Below, piece after piece: positions 9,560-18,461 of a stretch of 64,000 nt of DNA. The stretch is from the NCBI GenBank assembly GCA_027660625.1, contig JAQDNC010000003.1:110886-174885 (forward strand), given 5' to 3'. The position numbers were made by a program, and so were the translations under genes. The notes under the pieces were generated by a model. That model was not told where the DNA came from. It was given only the letters and a program-made list of their open reading frames with translations, and did no database searches. Position 1 is the stretch's first letter; each line of letters starts with the position of its first letter. The DNA comes from Coriobacteriaceae bacterium AM100-PB1-1D-6A. Its GTDB lineage: Bacteria > Actinomycetota > Coriobacteriia > Coriobacteriales > Coriobacteriaceae.

Positions 9560-10093
9560 TTATCCATTAATAATCGAGGCAATCTCGCGCAAATCGTCGG
9601 CAAAGTAGATGCCGTGCTGGCGCTGCGGGCTCGAAAGTCCTTTATCAATCATGTGTCCGAGCAGCGCCTTGAGATCGTTGTAGTAACCGTCCAGGTTATA
9701 CAGGATGCACGGCGCGCTCAGATGCCCCAGCGACACGGCCGACATGACCTCGGCAATCTCCTCGAGCGTACCCGTCCCGCCGGGAAAGGCAACGAAGGCA
9801 TCACCAAGCTCGATCATCTTGGCCTTGCGCTCGGCCATGTCGCTCGTCACGATGAGGTCGTCGATACCGTCATGTTGAAACTCGGCCTCGATAAAAAAGC
9901 TTGGCTCCACGCCGGTCACGTGTCCGCCGGCATCGAGCACGCTATCGGCGAGCGCGCCCATCAGCCCCGACTTGGACCCGCCGTATACCAGCGCGTGGCC
10001 GTTGGAGCCAATCCATGCGCCGAGCTGCTGCACTGCAGGCAGAAACGCTGGGTCGTTACCGACGCTGGCGCCCAGATATACCGTGATATCCAT
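9560..10093 (-). CDS. LOG-family (TIGR00730) nucleotide phosphoribohydrolase
   Basis: A 177-residue Rossmann-fold protein with the two LOG-family motifs: GGSKSGLMG (residues about 39-47) and PGGTGTLEE (about 104-112). Characterised members cleave the N-glycosidic bond of nucleoside 5'-monophosphates, including cytokinin precursors. The natural bacterial substrate is often a purine nucleotide. The protein is soluble and cytoplasmic. A K+ channel gene lies 36 bp upstream on the same strand. Confidence 0.92.
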   Translation of the reverse strand: MDITVYLGASVGNDPAFLPAVQQLGAWIGSNGHALVYGGSKSGLMGALADSVLDAGGHVTGVEPSFFIEAEFQHDGIDDLIVTSDMAERKAKMIELGDAFVAFPGGTGTLEEIAEVMSAVSLGHLSAPCILYNLDGYYNDLKALLGHMIDKGLSSPQRQHGIYFADDLREIASIING

Positions 10094-10129
10094 ATTCAGT
10101 CCCCCTCGTCATGACGCGCGGCGCCCGTT

Positions 10130-10555
10130 CTAGCGTTGGCGTCGGCGATATTCGCGCACACGGCGCGATAGGTCGGCAAGCTCGTCACGATCGAGCTCTT
10201 CCAAATGCTCAAGATCGTCCATAAAGCGCGCCATGGTGTCCTTTTGGCGCATCTTGATGAGCGTATTGCAGTAGTTCACCGCCACGCCCGTGAGCATGGC
10301 GATGTAGAAGATGCTGATGACGCTCAGGACGACGGTGATAGCGCGGGCAACCGGCGTCTCGGCCGGGATATCACCAAAGCCGATCGTCGAGACCGTCTCA
10401 AAGCTAAACCACAGGCCATCGCCAAACGTAAGGGTCGTGGGCTCGGACAGCCAGACGGCCGTCGAGCACAGCAGATAGAAGACGAGAAACAGGCCCGTGA
10501 TGCGCGCAAAGCCAGCCTGGCGCAACACGTCAGCAAGCGTCCTCAACTTGTTCAT
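10130..10555 (-). CDS. Two-helix potassium channel protein (Ion_trans_2)
   Basis: The 141-residue protein has two hydrophobic helices flanking a pore loop with the selectivity filter TIGFGD (SFETVSTIGFGDIP), as in KcsA-type channels, and a charged C-terminal helix (MARFMDDLEHLEELDRDEL). The start at 10555 is chosen because AAAGGGG lies five bases before the ATG; the frame extends further but the extra residues are not channel-like. No RCK or cyclic-nucleotide domain is present. Confidence 0.9.
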   Translation of the reverse strand: MNKLRTLADVLRQAGFARITGLFLVFYLLCSTAVWLSEPTTLTFGDGLWFSFETVSTIGFGDIPAETPVARAITVVLSVISIFYIAMLTGVAVNYCNTLIKMRQKDTMARFMDDLEHLEELDRDELADLSRRVREYRRRQR

Positions 10556-10611
10556 CGCGACCCCTTTTCCCAGACGCCCAATCACATTCGCTCGGTATTG
10601 TCCCACATCCG

Positions 10612-10663
10612 GCACTTGAGGACGTTCCTTTTGTGCCGGCAGAAAGGGACTGTCCCCAAGTGC
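10612..10663. repeat. Dispersed palindromic element (GGGAC-core family)
   Basis: GCACTTGAGGAC (10612-10623) and GTCCCCAAGTGC (10652-10663) form an imperfect stem enclosing GTTCCTTT ... AAAGGGAC. The inner AAAGGGACnGTCCC core recurs at 22582 and 26023, with relatives at 19708 and 20734, while the outer arms differ. Confidence 0.7.
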
Positions 10664-10783
10664 TGGGAGGAACCGTTTAGCGGCGCAACTGCCGGCTAGG
10701 CAGGCTGAGCTGGTATCCTTGTGCGGTAACGTCTCGATTCGTTAGGATTGCATGTGAGAGCTTCCGCTGTCCTTCGTTCAGTT

Positions 10784-10829
10784 ATATATCGCACCCTGGC
10801 CGTCGCATATATCGCACCCTGGCCGTCGC
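10784..10829 (+). repeat. 23-bp perfect tandem duplication disrupting a signal peptide frame
   Basis: Bases 10784-10806 are repeated exactly at 10807-10829 (ATATATCGCACCCTGG followed by CCGTCGC). Because 23 is not a multiple of three, the frame from GTG 10754 (AGGA seven bases upstream) now stops at TGA 10850. With one copy removed, that GTG runs in frame into the kinase gene and encodes a textbook signal peptide. Confidence 0.95.
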
Positions 10830-10860
10830 GCTTGCCGCGCTCGCCGTACTGAGCACCATC

Positions 10861-13581
10861 ATGCCCGCCCCCGCCTTTGCCGCCGGCTCCGATCAACAGG
10901 TCAAAACGGTCCGCGTTGGTTGGCTCGTCAACAACGAGGGCTTCCAGGACGGCACCCCCGGCGAGCGTCTATCGGGATGGGGTTACGAGTACCTCCAGAC
11001 CCTGTCGTACTACACGCCCGGCTGGCGGTACGAATACGTCTCCGGCACCTTCACCGAGCTTATGGACATGCTCGAGGCAGGCGAAATCGACCTCATGCCC
11101 AACATCTCCTACTCCGAGGAACGCACCCAAAAGCTGCTCTTTTCCTCGAACCCCGAGGGCACCGAGCGCTACTACATCTACGCCAAGCCCGATCGCGACG
11201 ACCTGGCCAAGGGTGACCCCCAAGCGCTCCAGGGCCTTACCATCGGTTGCAACTCCGGTGTTATGCAAACCTTCGTTGGCCAGCAGTGGCTCGCCAACGA
11301 AGGAATCACCTGCACATACAGGGAGTATGACGGAGGCTCCATGCTCTTTGACGCACTCGCAAACGACGAAGTCGACGCCGTCATCATGAACGACACCATC
11401 TCGTCGCCCGATGCGTCGCCCATGTTCTACGTTGGCTCGAGTGACTACTATTTTGCCGTCCCCAAAAGCCGCCCCGACCTGATGAACGATATCAATGCCG
11501 CCATGACGGCAATCGCCCGCGTCAACCCACGTTATAACGACGAGGTCAAGGCGAATTACTCGGCCCAAAACAGCGGCTCATCATCGCTCACCGGCCCCGA
11601 GCGCTCCTGGCTCAAAGCAAACGACAACACCATCACGATCGGCTATCTTAAAAACAAACTCCCCTACTGCACGCAAAATGACGACGGCGAAATGGAAGGG
11701 TCGCTCGCCTCGCTTGCAACGACGTTGCACGACAAGTTTGGCATTACGGTTGCAACAGTAGCGTTCTCGAACAACGAGCAAATGACCAAAGCCCTTTCCA
11801 CAGGGACCATCGATGTCGCCCTACCGTTGTTTCGCGACTACTGGCTTGCCGAGCAGGCAGGGGTCATCCTGTCAAACCCGATGGGAACGGTTTCCCTAGC
11901 CGCCATTCACAGCAGCAGCAACCTGAACAGTGACCTTAAGAACATCGCTTGCACAGCAGACGCGATCGTCAACCGTTTTGAGCTCGAAAACCTATTCCCC
12001 GACGCAAAGGTAACCGAGTATCCGAATGACAACGAGGCACGCGAAGCCCTCAATAAGGGGGAGGCAAGTTGCATCATTGTCCCCAGCACGCGCTTGAAAA
12101 CCATCCGCGACACCTACGATATCGAGGATTTCCAAACACAGGAGCTCACCGACACGGCACAGCTATCGTGTTTGATTTCGCGCGGCAAGCCCGTGCTGTT
12201 GGGAATCATTAATAAGGGCATCGTCAATGCTGGCGAATCGCTCTCTGCAAGCAGTTATTCCCCCACATCGTACTCGGCGCAAGAATCGGATGCGTTTCGA
12301 CTTCTCTACCGCAACCGCATCGTCATTGCGGCAGTCATCATCTGCATTTTGCTCACCGGCATCGTCATCCTTGTCTGGTCGCTTCACCGCGCGCAGAAAG
12401 AACAGCAGAAAGCCGATGCCGCCAACGCCGCTAAGACGGCATTCCTCACGCGCATGAGCCACGACATCCGTACGCCACTCAACGGCATCCTGGGTCTTAT
12501 CGAAATTGAGGAATTGAAAGACGGCGACATGCAGGCCGCCCGCGAAAGCCGCGCCAAGGCGCGTGTTGCCGCCAATCACCTACTCTCGCTGATCAACGAC
12601 ATCCTCGAGATGGGCAAAATCGAAGACCGCAAGCTAACTCTGGAACATGCGCCTTTTAACCTCAAAGAGCTCTGTGACGATACGCTGGTGCTGTGCAAGC
12701 TCCGCGCATCCGATAACGGCATCACAATGCAGGACAATAGTCTGCCGTACGCCACGGGGCCATACATGATCGGCAGTCCCACCCATATCCGACAGATCAT
12801 AATCAACCTGTTAGACAACAGCATTAAGTACAACAAGCACGGCGGCTCCGTCACCTTTAGTTCAAAGACCAAGCCACTCGATGATGGGCGCGCGCTCTTT
12901 TGCTTTAGTGTTTCGGATACTGGCATTGGCATGGCTCCCGAGTTTTTAAAGCATATCTATGAACCGTTTGCCCAAGAAGGTGACGATGCGCGCAGCAAGT
13001 TCCAAGGAACCGGCATGGGCATGCCAATCGTCAAGTCGCTTATTGAACTGATGGGCGGTACGATTGAGATTTCGAGTGAGGTTGGCGTGGGGAGTACGTT
13101 CAACGTCCAGATTCCGCTCGATATCGACAAGAACCCTCAGGCGCGGGCAGATACGGTCGAGGGGGTGCTCGACTGCTCGCTCGCCGACATGAACGTGTTG
13201 CTCGCCGAAGACAACGAATTGAATGCCGAGATTGCCCAGACGCTGCTCGAAAGCGAAGGCATTGTCGTAACTCGCGCCGCCGATGGCAACGAAGCGGTCG
13301 ACCTATACGTTGGCCGTCCCGCCGGCAGCTTCGATGCGATTCTGATGGACATCATGATGCCGGGCATGGACGGCTATGAGGCAACCCGCGCGATTCGTCT
13401 GAGCGAGAAGGTCGATGCAGCCGATATCCCCATCATCGCGCTCACCGCCAACGCCTTTGCCGAGGACGCCAAGGCGGCACACGATGCCGGCATGAACGCC
13501 CATCTGTCCAAACCGCTCGACTTTAACAAGCTCAAAAACATACTCGCCCGCATCAAGAAAAACGGATCCGTTTCGCTATAG
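10861..13581 (+). CDS. Hybrid sensor histidine kinase/response regulator with two solute-binding sensor domains
   Basis: From the first in-frame ATG the product is 906 residues. Residues about 14-235 and 255-465 are two SBP_bac_3-type periplasmic binding domains (VRVGWLVNNEGF..., ITIGYLKNKLPY...). A transmembrane helix lies near 487-508, then HisKA with phospho-acceptor RMSHDIRTPLNG, a HATPase domain (N box DNSIKYNKHGG, DTGIGM, GTGMGM) and a C-terminal receiver (phospho-Asp in ILMDIMMPGMDG). The layout is BvgS-like. The true N-terminus is probably GTG 10754, with signal peptide MRASAVLRSVIYRTLAVALA then ALAVLSTIMPAPAFA, but a 23-bp duplication puts it out of frame. As sequenced, the sensor half would lack an export signal. 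Confidence 0.92.
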   Translation: MPAPAFAAGSDQQVKTVRVGWLVNNEGFQDGTPGERLSGWGYEYLQTLSYYTPGWRYEYVSGTFTELMDMLEAGEIDLMPNISYSEERTQKLLFSSNPEGTERYYIYAKPDRDDLAKGDPQALQGLTIGCNSGVMQTFVGQQWLANEGITCTYREYDGGSMLFDALANDEVDAVIMNDTISSPDASPMFYVGSSDYYFAVPKSRPDLMNDINAAMTAIARVNPRYNDEVKANYSAQNSGSSSLTGPERSWLKANDNTITIGYLKNKLPYCTQNDDGEMEGSLASLATTLHDKFGITVATVAFSNNEQMTKALSTGTIDVALPLFRDYWLAEQAGVILSNPMGTVSLAAIHSSSNLNSDLKNIACTADAIVNRFELENLFPDAKVTEYPNDNEAREALNKGEASCIIVPSTRLKTIRDTYDIEDFQTQELTDTAQLSCLISRGKPVLLGIINKGIVNAGESLSASSYSPTSYSAQESDAFRLLYRNRIVIAAVIICILLTGIVILVWSLHRAQKEQQKADAANAAKTAFLTRMSHDIRTPLNGILGLIEIEELKDGDMQAARESRAKARVAANHLLSLINDILEMGKIEDRKLTLEHAPFNLKELCDDTLVLCKLRASDNGITMQDNSLPYATGPYMIGSPTHIRQIIINLLDNSIKYNKHGGSVTFSSKTKPLDDGRALFCFSVSDTGIGMAPEFLKHIYEPFAQEGDDARSKFQGTGMGMPIVKSLIELMGGTIEISSEVGVGSTFNVQIPLDIDKNPQARADTVEGVLDCSLADMNVLLAEDNELNAEIAQTLLESEGIVVTRAADGNEAVDLYVGRPAGSFDAILMDIMMPGMDGYEATRAIRLSEKVDAADIPIIALTANAFAEDAKAAHDAGMNAHLSKPLDFNKLKNILARIKKNGSVSL

Positions 13582-13623
13582 TTTGTGCTCAACCACCACG
13601 CACGACCAGAAAGGAAACCAACG

Positions 13624-14103
13624 ATGTTTAGGCCCTTACGTCGAAAGAAACGCGCCATCACTGACGAGGAAGCGCGCGAACTGCTCGCTACCTGCAAGCG
13701 CGGCGTCTTTGCCGTCAACGGCGACGATGGCTACCCGTACGCCATTCCCGTCAACTACTTCTTTGACGACGAGCACGACAAGATTTATTTCCATGGCGCC
13801 AAGGCTGGCCACAAGGTCGACGCACTCAAGCGCGATGACAAGGTCTGCTTTACCGTTTACGGCAACGAGTGGTACCAGGACGGTGACTGGGCTCCCTACG
13901 TTATGAGTACCGTGGTCTTTGGCCGTTGTCGCCTGGCGAATGACACCCCCGCGTTTATCGAGGACAAAGTCCGCCAGCTCGCGCTTAAGTACTACCCTTC
14001 TGCCGAGGAAGTCGAAGAGGAAATCGCCAAAGACATCAAGGGCGTCCAGCTCTACGAGATTACGATTGAGCATCTTTGCGGCAAGCAGATCCATGAAAAG
14101 TAA
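13624..14103 (+). CDS. Pyridoxamine 5'-phosphate oxidase-family flavin-binding protein
   Basis: A 159-residue split-barrel protein with the pattern GVFAVNGDDGYPYAIPVNYFF ... IYFHGAKAGHKVDALKRDDKVCFTV, where the His/Lys near residue 60 typically contacts FMN phosphate. In anaerobes these proteins act as small flavin reductases or nitroimidazole-resistance (NimA-like) enzymes. The substrate is not determinable. GAAAGGA upstream of ATG 13624 sets the start. It lies just after the fused-sensor kinase and ends at a strong bidirectional hairpin. Confidence 0.88.
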   Translation: MFRPLRRKKRAITDEEARELLATCKRGVFAVNGDDGYPYAIPVNYFFDDEHDKIYFHGAKAGHKVDALKRDDKVCFTVYGNEWYQDGDWAPYVMSTVVFGRCRLANDTPAFIEDKVRQLALKYYPSAEEVEEEIAKDIKGVQLYEITIEHLCGKQIHEK

Positions 14104-14130
14104 GCCTAAAAGCAGGTCTTGCAAATAGCG

Positions 14131-14170
14131 ATATGGCCCAGTTCCAACCCACCTTGGAACCGGGCCATAT
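14131..14170. terminator. Bidirectional terminator between convergent genes
   Basis: ATATGGCCCaGTTCCAA and TTGGAACcGGGCCATAT form a ~17-bp stem with a 6-base loop between the flavin-protein gene and the convergent hybrid kinase gene. Confidence 0.85.
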
Positions 14171-14172
14171 GT

Positions 14173-16362
14173 TTACGAAGCGGCGGCTATGTGCGCAAGC
14201 GCCTCAACGAGATCCTGAGAACTCACGGGTTTGCTCAGATGCGCGTTCATGCCCGCCTCGCGCGAAAGCCTACGGTCGTCGGCAAAGGCATTGGCGCTCA
14301 CGGCGATAATCGGCGTGGTCGCGGCGTCCTCGCGATCGAGCGCTCGAATCTGACGCGTGGCCTCAAGGCCATCGATGCCGGGCATCATGATGTCCATCAA
14401 TACCACGTCGTACTCGTGCGGCGCACTCGCGGCAAACGTCTCGACGGCAGACTCGCCATCTTTGACATGTGTCACGACGGCACCGGCGCGGTCGAGCGTA
14501 AACTGTGCGATCTCGGCATTCAGGTCGTTATCCTCTACGAGCAAAACGCGCAGGCCCTGGAGCACGTCGCTGTCGCCTGCATCCACGCGAACTGCCTGGG
14601 GAATCTCGGAACTCTTGCACTTCTCAAACGGCAGGCAAATGGTAAACGTCGTTCCCTGCCCCAAGGCGCTTGTAAAGCTCATGGTTCCGCCCATAAGCTC
14701 GACCAACTGCTTGGCAATAGACGCGCCCAGGCCAGTTCCCGATGAAGCGCCTTCCACTTGTTGTTCCTCGCGGCTAAACGGCTCGTAGAGGTGCTGTTGA
14801 AACTCCTCGCTCATGCCAATGCCGTTATCGGCGATCGTGTATTCATAGACGGGGACACCGTCCACCGGCTCCACCTCGCGGCATGTCAGGCGAACATAGC
14901 CGCCCTGGCGGTTGTACTTGACGGCATTACCGGCAATATTGAGCAACAGGCGCTTGAGGTGCGTCACGCTCACCCGGGCATAGGGATGATCAAGAGTCCG
15001 TTGGTCGCAGATAATTGTCACCAGGCGCTCCTCGGCTTGGCGCTCCAGAATATCGCACACCTCACGGTTGAGGGCCACCATATCTGTAGGCACGAGATTC
15101 AGGTCGACCTGCCCGCTCTCCAAGCGGCTCATATCGAGTGCCTCGTTCGCAAGGTCGAGCAGCAGTCCCGATGCCGTCCAGATCTTTGAGCGGCACTCCG
15201 TCTGCTTTTGCAAGTCGTCTGCGTTGGCATTGCCCACCTCGACCATACCGCGAATGCCGTTGATGGGCGTGCGCAGGTCGTGACTCATACGACGCAAAAA
15301 CTCCGTCTTTGCAGAGTTGGCAGACGAAGCTTCGCGCGCCGCTTTTGCCAGCTTGTCGCCATAGTCGCGCTCCTGCAGCAACAGGTCGGCAAAGCGTTGG
15401 CTCTCGGCGCGGCGGCGCACCAACACAACAGTGGCTATAACACCGCCGTAGAGTGCCAACACACTGGCAACAACAGCGGCGACAACCTCAAAGTAACGCT
15501 GCGCGGGAGCATAGGTGTACACGTAAAAATCGCGCGCTTTACCAAATGTGCCCAGATACCACTCGCCGTTGGCGTTGACCAATCTGACCCTACCAACCAG
15601 GCAACGCTCCTTGATACCGTCGACAATGACGGCATCCGTCGCAGGCAAATCGAACACGCCCGACATGGTGGGCTCGACAGCATTGGTCGCAACGACCTTA
15701 CCGTCGTTTTCAATCACGATGTTACCGCTATCGATGGTCTCATAACCATCGAGCAAGCTCTGCAGCTTGAGCGTATTGCTCGCGACCGCCTTGGCGCTCT
15801 GGTGCCTCACCGCGACAACGATGCCCTCACCGTCCCGCCGGGCCACGCAGCCAATGTCTGCGACCGAGTCGTCCGCAAGCGCAATGCGAGCGGTATAGGA
15901 CTTAAGCGGATGGGCTGCCACCTCCAGCACAGGTGCCTCTTTGAGATTCGCAGCGAGCGACTCGTAGCCCACGTCATCCTTCGAGGACTCGGACACCAAG
16001 TTGCCCGATGCATCCGTTACGATCAGCGCTGTCACATTAAACTGGTCAGCATATTGCTCCAACGTAGCGTTATCCACCGAGCCGTCGCGCTCCATATCGC
16101 GCGCCGCCTCTCCGGCGATCTCCATAACGCGAATCAGGTTTTTGGTCGCATAGGCGCTGTTGAACGCATCGCAGGAAAGGCTCTGTGTCGCCACGTAATC
16201 GACAACGTCGGCAAAGCGCTGCTCGGCCTGAGCTGTCGTGTAGGCGTAGCTCGTCACGCCGGCAACAATCGAGAGCGCTATCCCCAACAGGACGACGATG
16301 AGCCATTCCCGTGCCGAACGATCGCCCCGCTCCTGAGCGGTGTGGTCGGACGCATCAATCAT
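14173..16362 (-). CDS. Hybrid sensor histidine kinase/response regulator
   Basis: A 729-residue membrane kinase. Residues about 22-43 and 290-312 are transmembrane and bracket an extracellular sensor domain of ~245 residues. HisKA follows with RRMSHDLRTPINGIRG, then the HATPase domain (GNAVKYNRQGG, DNGIGM, GTGLGASIAKQLVELMGG) and a receiver with LVEDNDLNAE and VLMDIMMPGIDG. Unlike the kinase at 10861 it has no SBP domain. Instead its ATG overlaps the stop of an upstream SBP lipoprotein gene by four bases (16359-16362), so that lipoprotein is probably its ligand sensor. The output target is unknown because no HTH partner is adjacent. Confidence 0.93.
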   Translation of the reverse strand: MIDASDHTAQERGDRSAREWLIVVLLGIALSIVAGVTSYAYTTAQAEQRFADVVDYVATQSLSCDAFNSAYATKNLIRVMEIAGEAARDMERDGSVDNATLEQYADQFNVTALIVTDASGNLVSESSKDDVGYESLAANLKEAPVLEVAAHPLKSYTARIALADDSVADIGCVARRDGEGIVVAVRHQSAKAVASNTLKLQSLLDGYETIDSGNIVIENDGKVVATNAVEPTMSGVFDLPATDAVIVDGIKERCLVGRVRLVNANGEWYLGTFGKARDFYVYTYAPAQRYFEVVAAVVASVLALYGGVIATVVLVRRRAESQRFADLLLQERDYGDKLAKAAREASSANSAKTEFLRRMSHDLRTPINGIRGMVEVGNANADDLQKQTECRSKIWTASGLLLDLANEALDMSRLESGQVDLNLVPTDMVALNREVCDILERQAEERLVTIICDQRTLDHPYARVSVTHLKRLLLNIAGNAVKYNRQGGYVRLTCREVEPVDGVPVYEYTIADNGIGMSEEFQQHLYEPFSREEQQVEGASSGTGLGASIAKQLVELMGGTMSFTSALGQGTTFTICLPFEKCKSSEIPQAVRVDAGDSDVLQGLRVLLVEDNDLNAEIAQFTLDRAGAVVTHVKDGESAVETFAASAPHEYDVVLMDIMMPGIDGLEATRQIRALDREDAATTPIIAVSANAFADDRRLSREAGMNAHLSKPVSSQDLVEALAHIAAAS

Positions 16363-17228
16363 GACAGGCCCTCCACATTCAAAAACGGCGAAGGGTCATC
16401 AAAGTACTTTGACACCAGGCGTTCCATGGTGCCATCGGCAAGCATTTCTTGGTAGGCGTGGGTGAGCTTAACGTCAATGCCGCGTGTGTCGTTGAGATCG
16501 AAAGCGGTGCCCAAACCAACCTCTAGCAGCGGCTCAGACAGAATGCGATACGTCACGCCATAGTCTTTTTCGTAAGTAAGCAGCGAGGACTCATGCGCGG
16601 CGATGGCGTCGACTAGGCCCTCGACAAGCGCCGGGTTCAGGTACGAGCGGTCCGAAAAGCTGTAGAGCTCCTTAATCTGCGGAACGTTTTGGTTGGTGTG
16701 ATTGAGCAGAATCGATTCGGGCTTGGTGGTGGACTGGACCGCCACGACCCTACCCTCAAGATCGGCAAGCGCGTAGATATCGCTTTCGGGATCGACAGCA
16801 ACCACCTGTCGGCTCGCAAGGTACGGCCCCGCCCAGCGATACTCGCCTTCGCGGCCCGTCATACTAAAGCTGCCCATGACGCAATCGAGCTCGCCGCTCG
16901 CCAGCAGCTCTTTCTTCTTTTCCCAGTCGATCAGCTGGTACTTTGGCTTGTAACCAATGCGGCCCAAAGCCTCGGTCAAAATATCGACATCCAGGCCAAC
17001 AATATCGCCGTACTCGTTGCTATACACAAACGGTGGATAGAGGTCGCTGCCAACGTTGAGCGTCTTAAGGTTGTCGTCTTTGACCTGCGAGGCGGCTGCG
17101 CCTTCTGATGCAGACGCCGCGGCCCCATCATTCGACCCGGAACAGCCAGCTATCGCCACGACAAAGGCGCCCACCACTGCAAGCGCAACAAACAACGATA
17201 TGGCGGCCGAGCGACGAGGTCTTTTCAT
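16359..17228 (-). CDS. Solute-binding (SBP_bac_3) lipoprotein paired with a hybrid kinase
   Basis: The 289-residue protein begins MKRPRRSA, then a hydrophobic stretch ending in the lipobox VAIAGC, followed by an Ala/Ser-rich linker and a type 3 amino-acid-binding fold (VGSDLYPPFVYSNEYGDIVGLDVDI, DWEKKKELLASGELDCVMG, FGTAFD-like end). Such proteins bind amino acids or small organic ligands outside the membrane. No ABC permease is adjacent; the only partner is the kinase gene that overlaps it by 4 bp, so sensing rather than transport is inferred. Start 17228 was chosen for CTGGAG upstream and the signal peptide; longer frames add non-signal residues. Confidence 0.88.
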   Translation of the reverse strand: MKRPRRSAAISLFVALAVVGAFVVAIAGCSGSNDGAAASASEGAAASQVKDDNLKTLNVGSDLYPPFVYSNEYGDIVGLDVDILTEALGRIGYKPKYQLIDWEKKKELLASGELDCVMGSFSMTGREGEYRWAGPYLASRQVVAVDPESDIYALADLEGRVVAVQSTTKPESILLNHTNQNVPQIKELYSFSDRSYLNPALVEGLVDAIAAHESSLLTYEKDYGVTYRILSEPLLEVGLGTAFDLNDTRGIDVKLTHAYQEMLADGTMERLVSKYFDDPSPFLNVEGLS

Positions 17229-17370
17229 CGAGCTCCAGACGATCCTGTTTACAGACTCAAGAGCAAAGATATTAGCAGACAAAACCGCGCTTGCGCTCAA
17301 TGGTTACAGATGCTTTACCATACGGGGCCTTCCAGCCAATCTGGCAGACAGCCCCGCATGCAGCGCTCAC

Positions 17371-17556
17371 TTACCGTGCATTAAAAACGTAGCGGTCCAG
17401 GCGCTCGCACGCCTCCCTTACACGCGAAAGCGGCAGCGCCAGATTCACGCGAATGTGGCGAGGTCCATGGAATGGACGGCCGTCCTGATAGCCCACGCCC
17501 ACACGTGTGCCCTCGTCGAGCAGCCACTGAATATCGCGGCCACGCTCGCGGCACCA
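17371..17556 (-). pseudogene. C-terminal remnant of a MalY/PatB-type aminotransferase
   Basis: Reading the minus strand gives about 61 residues ending at TAA 17371-17373: RGRDIQWLLDEGTRVGVG, then PFHGPRHIRVNLALPLSRVREA. This is the C-terminal end of class I/II PLP enzymes of the PatB/MalY (cystathionine beta-lyase) group. An in-frame TAG lies just upstream (17557-17559), and neither the PLP-lysine region nor any upstream domain is present, so the rest has been deleted. The remnant lies between the SBP lipoprotein gene and trmO. Confidence 0.65.
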
Positions 17557-17582
17557 CTATGGGAATGCGGACAAATGGCCGG

Positions 17583-18320
17583 TTAGTCTTGCGCGTCGTT
17601 GATAGCGGTTATTGTCAACCTGGCGCCGTCGACCGTAAACGATATGTCGAGCCCGGCGTAAGCCAAATGGTAAATGCGGCTTGGCTCGTGCTTGCTGCCC
17701 GCGCGGCGCGGATCCTGGCGAAGGACCTCGACCAAGCCGGGGAGCTTTGCAGGCGGGACCGTATCTTTCAGCGCTTGCGGAAACTCGATGTCGAGCTCTT
17801 GCCACGGCGCGTCCTCAATCCAGCCGCCGGTCGCGTCCGGGTGACAGTCTGCAAACGGAATGTAGGGCTTGATATCGTAGATGGGCGTGCCGTCGCGCAG
17901 GTCGGCCCCCAACACATGGATGATAGGGCCGTCGTCGGTAAGCTCGACACGATCGAGTTTGACGCAGGTAAGACCGATGGGATTGGGGCGAAACGGACTG
18001 CGCGTGGCAAACACGCCCACGCGCTCTGCTCCACCCAGGCGCGGCGGACGCACGGTCTTCGACCACTTGGCGTTGGCGCCGGACCTGTCCTGCGTCTTGG
18101 CATCGGCGGCGATATCCTCCGCCGTGCCGCCGGGCGTTCCGTTTTCAAAGCGCCAGAGCAGCCATAGATGAGAGAAGGAGTCCAGGCCCTCAACCGCTGC
18201 GTTGGAGGCAAATTCCGGCTCAAAGACGATGCGTCCCTGCAGATGGGGCGCCAAAAAGCTGTTGCGCGGGATGCCGAACTTCTGCGGCAGGTCGGTATGT
18301 ATGTGTGCAATAGGTTCCAT
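17583..18320 (-). CDS. trmO: tRNA (N6-threonylcarbamoyladenosine-37-N6)-methyltransferase TrmO
   Basis: The 245-residue protein has the beta-barrel TrmO (UPF0066/TsaA) signature: FGIPRNSFLAPHLQGRI near the N-terminus, the SAM-site stretch RSPFRPNPIGLTCVKLDRV and the late DGTPIYDIKPYIPFADCHPDA. It N6-methylates t6A37 in certain tRNAs. A C-terminal extension after residue ~150 is shared with longer TrmO members. The ATG at 18320 or one three codons earlier at 18329 could be the start; neither has a strong ribosome site. A much longer antisense-like extension upstream belongs to no family and was ignored. Confidence 0.92.
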   Translation of the reverse strand: MEPIAHIHTDLPQKFGIPRNSFLAPHLQGRIVFEPEFASNAAVEGLDSFSHLWLLWRFENGTPGGTAEDIAADAKTQDRSGANAKWSKTVRPPRLGGAERVGVFATRSPFRPNPIGLTCVKLDRVELTDDGPIIHVLGADLRDGTPIYDIKPYIPFADCHPDATGGWIEDAPWQELDIEFPQALKDTVPPAKLPGLVEVLRQDPRRAGSKHEPSRIYHLAYAGLDISFTVDGARLTITAINDAQD

Positions 18321-18461
18321 GCCGGTCATTGTACGGCACAGACGCGCGGGCAACAGGCCGCGATTGCCCGTCATCGCCATCTGCATGCAACCAACGGTTG
18401 CTTGGAAGGGCACCTGCCGCCGCGTATGCTTAAAGCCAACAACCAGCAGAAAGGAGCCGTT

